DNA from: JBJXFE01 sp046153875
GTDB lineage: Bacteria > Planctomycetota > Phycisphaerae > Phycisphaerales > UBA1924
Assembly (NCBI GenBank): GCA_046153875.1
Contig: JBJXFE010000058.1
Location: forward strand, 1-64,000
DNA length: 64,000 nucleotides
Direction of reading: 5' to 3'
Position numbers and translations under genes: made by a program. Below, piece after piece: positions 63,286 to 64,000 of the stretch (positions within the stretch are counted from its first letter, which is position 1; the number at the start of each line of letters is the position of its first letter). The notes beneath the pieces are model-generated. The model had not been told where the DNA came from and did not search any database. It saw nothing but the letters and a program-made list of their open reading frames with translations.

Positions 63286-63360
63286 GGTACGCTGATCCGC
63301 GCTCGTGCGCCGCGGGGCTCCGCCGCGGAGCGGGCCGCCGAGCCCCGGGAGAACCGTGAC

Positions 63361-64000
63361 GTGCCGCGATCCGTCCTGCTCGTCGTGAACCGTGACAAGC
63401 CCGAGGCCGCGACCGCGGCCGCGGAGGTGCGCGGGCTGATCGAGCGCTATGGGAAGCTGGTCGGAGAACTGGATTCCGACGCGGGCGAGCCGCTACGCGA
63501 CGCGCGCGGGGCGGACCTCATCGTCGTGCTCGGCGGCGACGGAACGCTGCTCTCGCAGGCGCGCCGGTGCGTGGACCTGGGCCTGCCCCTGCTCGGTGTG
63601 AACCTCGGCAAGCTCGGGTTCCTCGCGGAGTTCGACCTCGCGTCGCTGCGGGAGCAGGCGGGGGCGGTGCTGGGCGGATCGCCACCAGCCACCCACGTCG
63701 TGCGGATGCTGCGGACGGAGGTCTTCGAGCCGGGCGCCCCGGCCCCGAAGGGCGCCCCGCCGCCCGTACCGCGTTTCACAGGCTCCGCGCTCAACGAGTG
63801 CGTGGTGACCGCCGGCCCGCCGTACCGGATGATCTCGATGGCCCTCTCCATCGACTCTGAGCCGGGGCCGACGGTGAGCGGCGACGGGCTGATCGTCAGC
63901 ACCCCCACCGGCTCCACGGCGTACAACGTCTCGGCCGGTGGCCCGATCGTCGCGCCGGGCGCGGACGCGACGGTCATCACGCCGATCGCGGCCCACTCGC
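63361..64000 (+). CDS. nadK: NAD kinase (partial, runs off the window)
   Basis: 213 codons from GTG 63361 and no stop before the window end. The NAD kinase signature is LIVVLGGDGTLLSQARRCVD, followed by LLGVNLGKLGFLAEFDLASL, NECVVTAGPPYRM and the substrate-binding STPTGSTAYNVSAGGPIVAP. The enzyme makes NADP from NAD and ATP. An Ala/Pro-rich linker (PGAPAPKGAPPPVPRF) extends the middle region. A TACGCT hexamer occurs far upstream (63288). Confidence 0.9.
   Translation, partial: MPRSVLLVVNRDKPEAATAAAEVRGLIERYGKLVGELDSDAGEPLRDARGADLIVVLGGDGTLLSQARRCVDLGLPLLGVNLGKLGFLAEFDLASLREQAGAVLGGSPPATHVVRMLRTEVFEPGAPAPKGAPPPVPRFTGSALNECVVTAGPPYRMISMALSIDSEPGPTVSGDGLIVSTPTGSTAYNVSAGGPIVAPGADATVITPIAAHS

Overview
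The window looks like chromosomal DNA of a high-GC bacterium of the Planctomycetota, most likely class Phycisphaerae. The main reason is a set of secreted proteins ending in a duplicated, cysteine-bounded dockerin-like tail (CNADG-LTVADFGCF-KYV-GCP). I know this tail as the 'GC-type dockerin' of Phycisphaerales. An ECF sigma factor paired with a Ser/Thr kinase-TPR protein, a YdjY-like protein, a secretin and lpxB (so an LPS outer membrane) also fit. No phage, integrase, transposase or CRISPR was seen. The gene content is core metabolism interleaved with secreted proteins of unknown role.

Layout. 0-11 kb: secretin, lipoprotein, AraC regulator, class V aminotransferase, and a large M14-S9 peptidase fusion. 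11-16 kb: two coupled secreted propeller-like proteins, a 47-aa signal-peptide/half-dockerin minigene, ECF sigma factor plus kinase, then tRNA-Met. 16-24 kb: hydroxyacyl-CoA dehydrogenase, RMD1-like protein, DUF4010/MgtC protein, and an isobutyryl-CoA-mutase-like large subunit. 23-31 kb: three more dockerin proteins mixed with small genes and a 0.7-kb repeat cluster. 31-35 kb: carA and priA, divergent with only 17 bp between them. 35-40 kb: a five-gene lipid-modification operon (SDR, FAD oxidase, DUF1365, CFA synthase, DUF1475-like). 41-44 kb: D-amino-acid transaminase, murD and a YdjY-like protein, all overlapping. 44-48 kb: HtrA-type protease, panB, methyltransferase, small membrane proteins. 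48.7-53.8 kb: a complete branched-chain amino acid ABC transporter. 54-58 kb: a nuclease-like protein, lpxB, and a two-component pair whose regulator carries an XRE-type HTH. 58-64 kb: rsmB, a PTS IIA protein, an isoprenyl diphosphate synthase, dxs, and the start of NAD kinase, which runs off the window.

Two genome-wide patterns stand out. First, short low-complexity elements, several forming long inverted repeats, sit in frame inside conserved enzymes (peptidase fusion, acyl-CoA mutase, PriA, MurD) and also between genes, resembling the palindromic coding inserts of Rickettsia. Second, many genes have a TAnnnT hexamer six or seven bases before the start codon, which is the signature of leaderless transcription. 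It fixes several start codons and explains the very short divergent promoters. All functions are read from sequence motifs without database searches.
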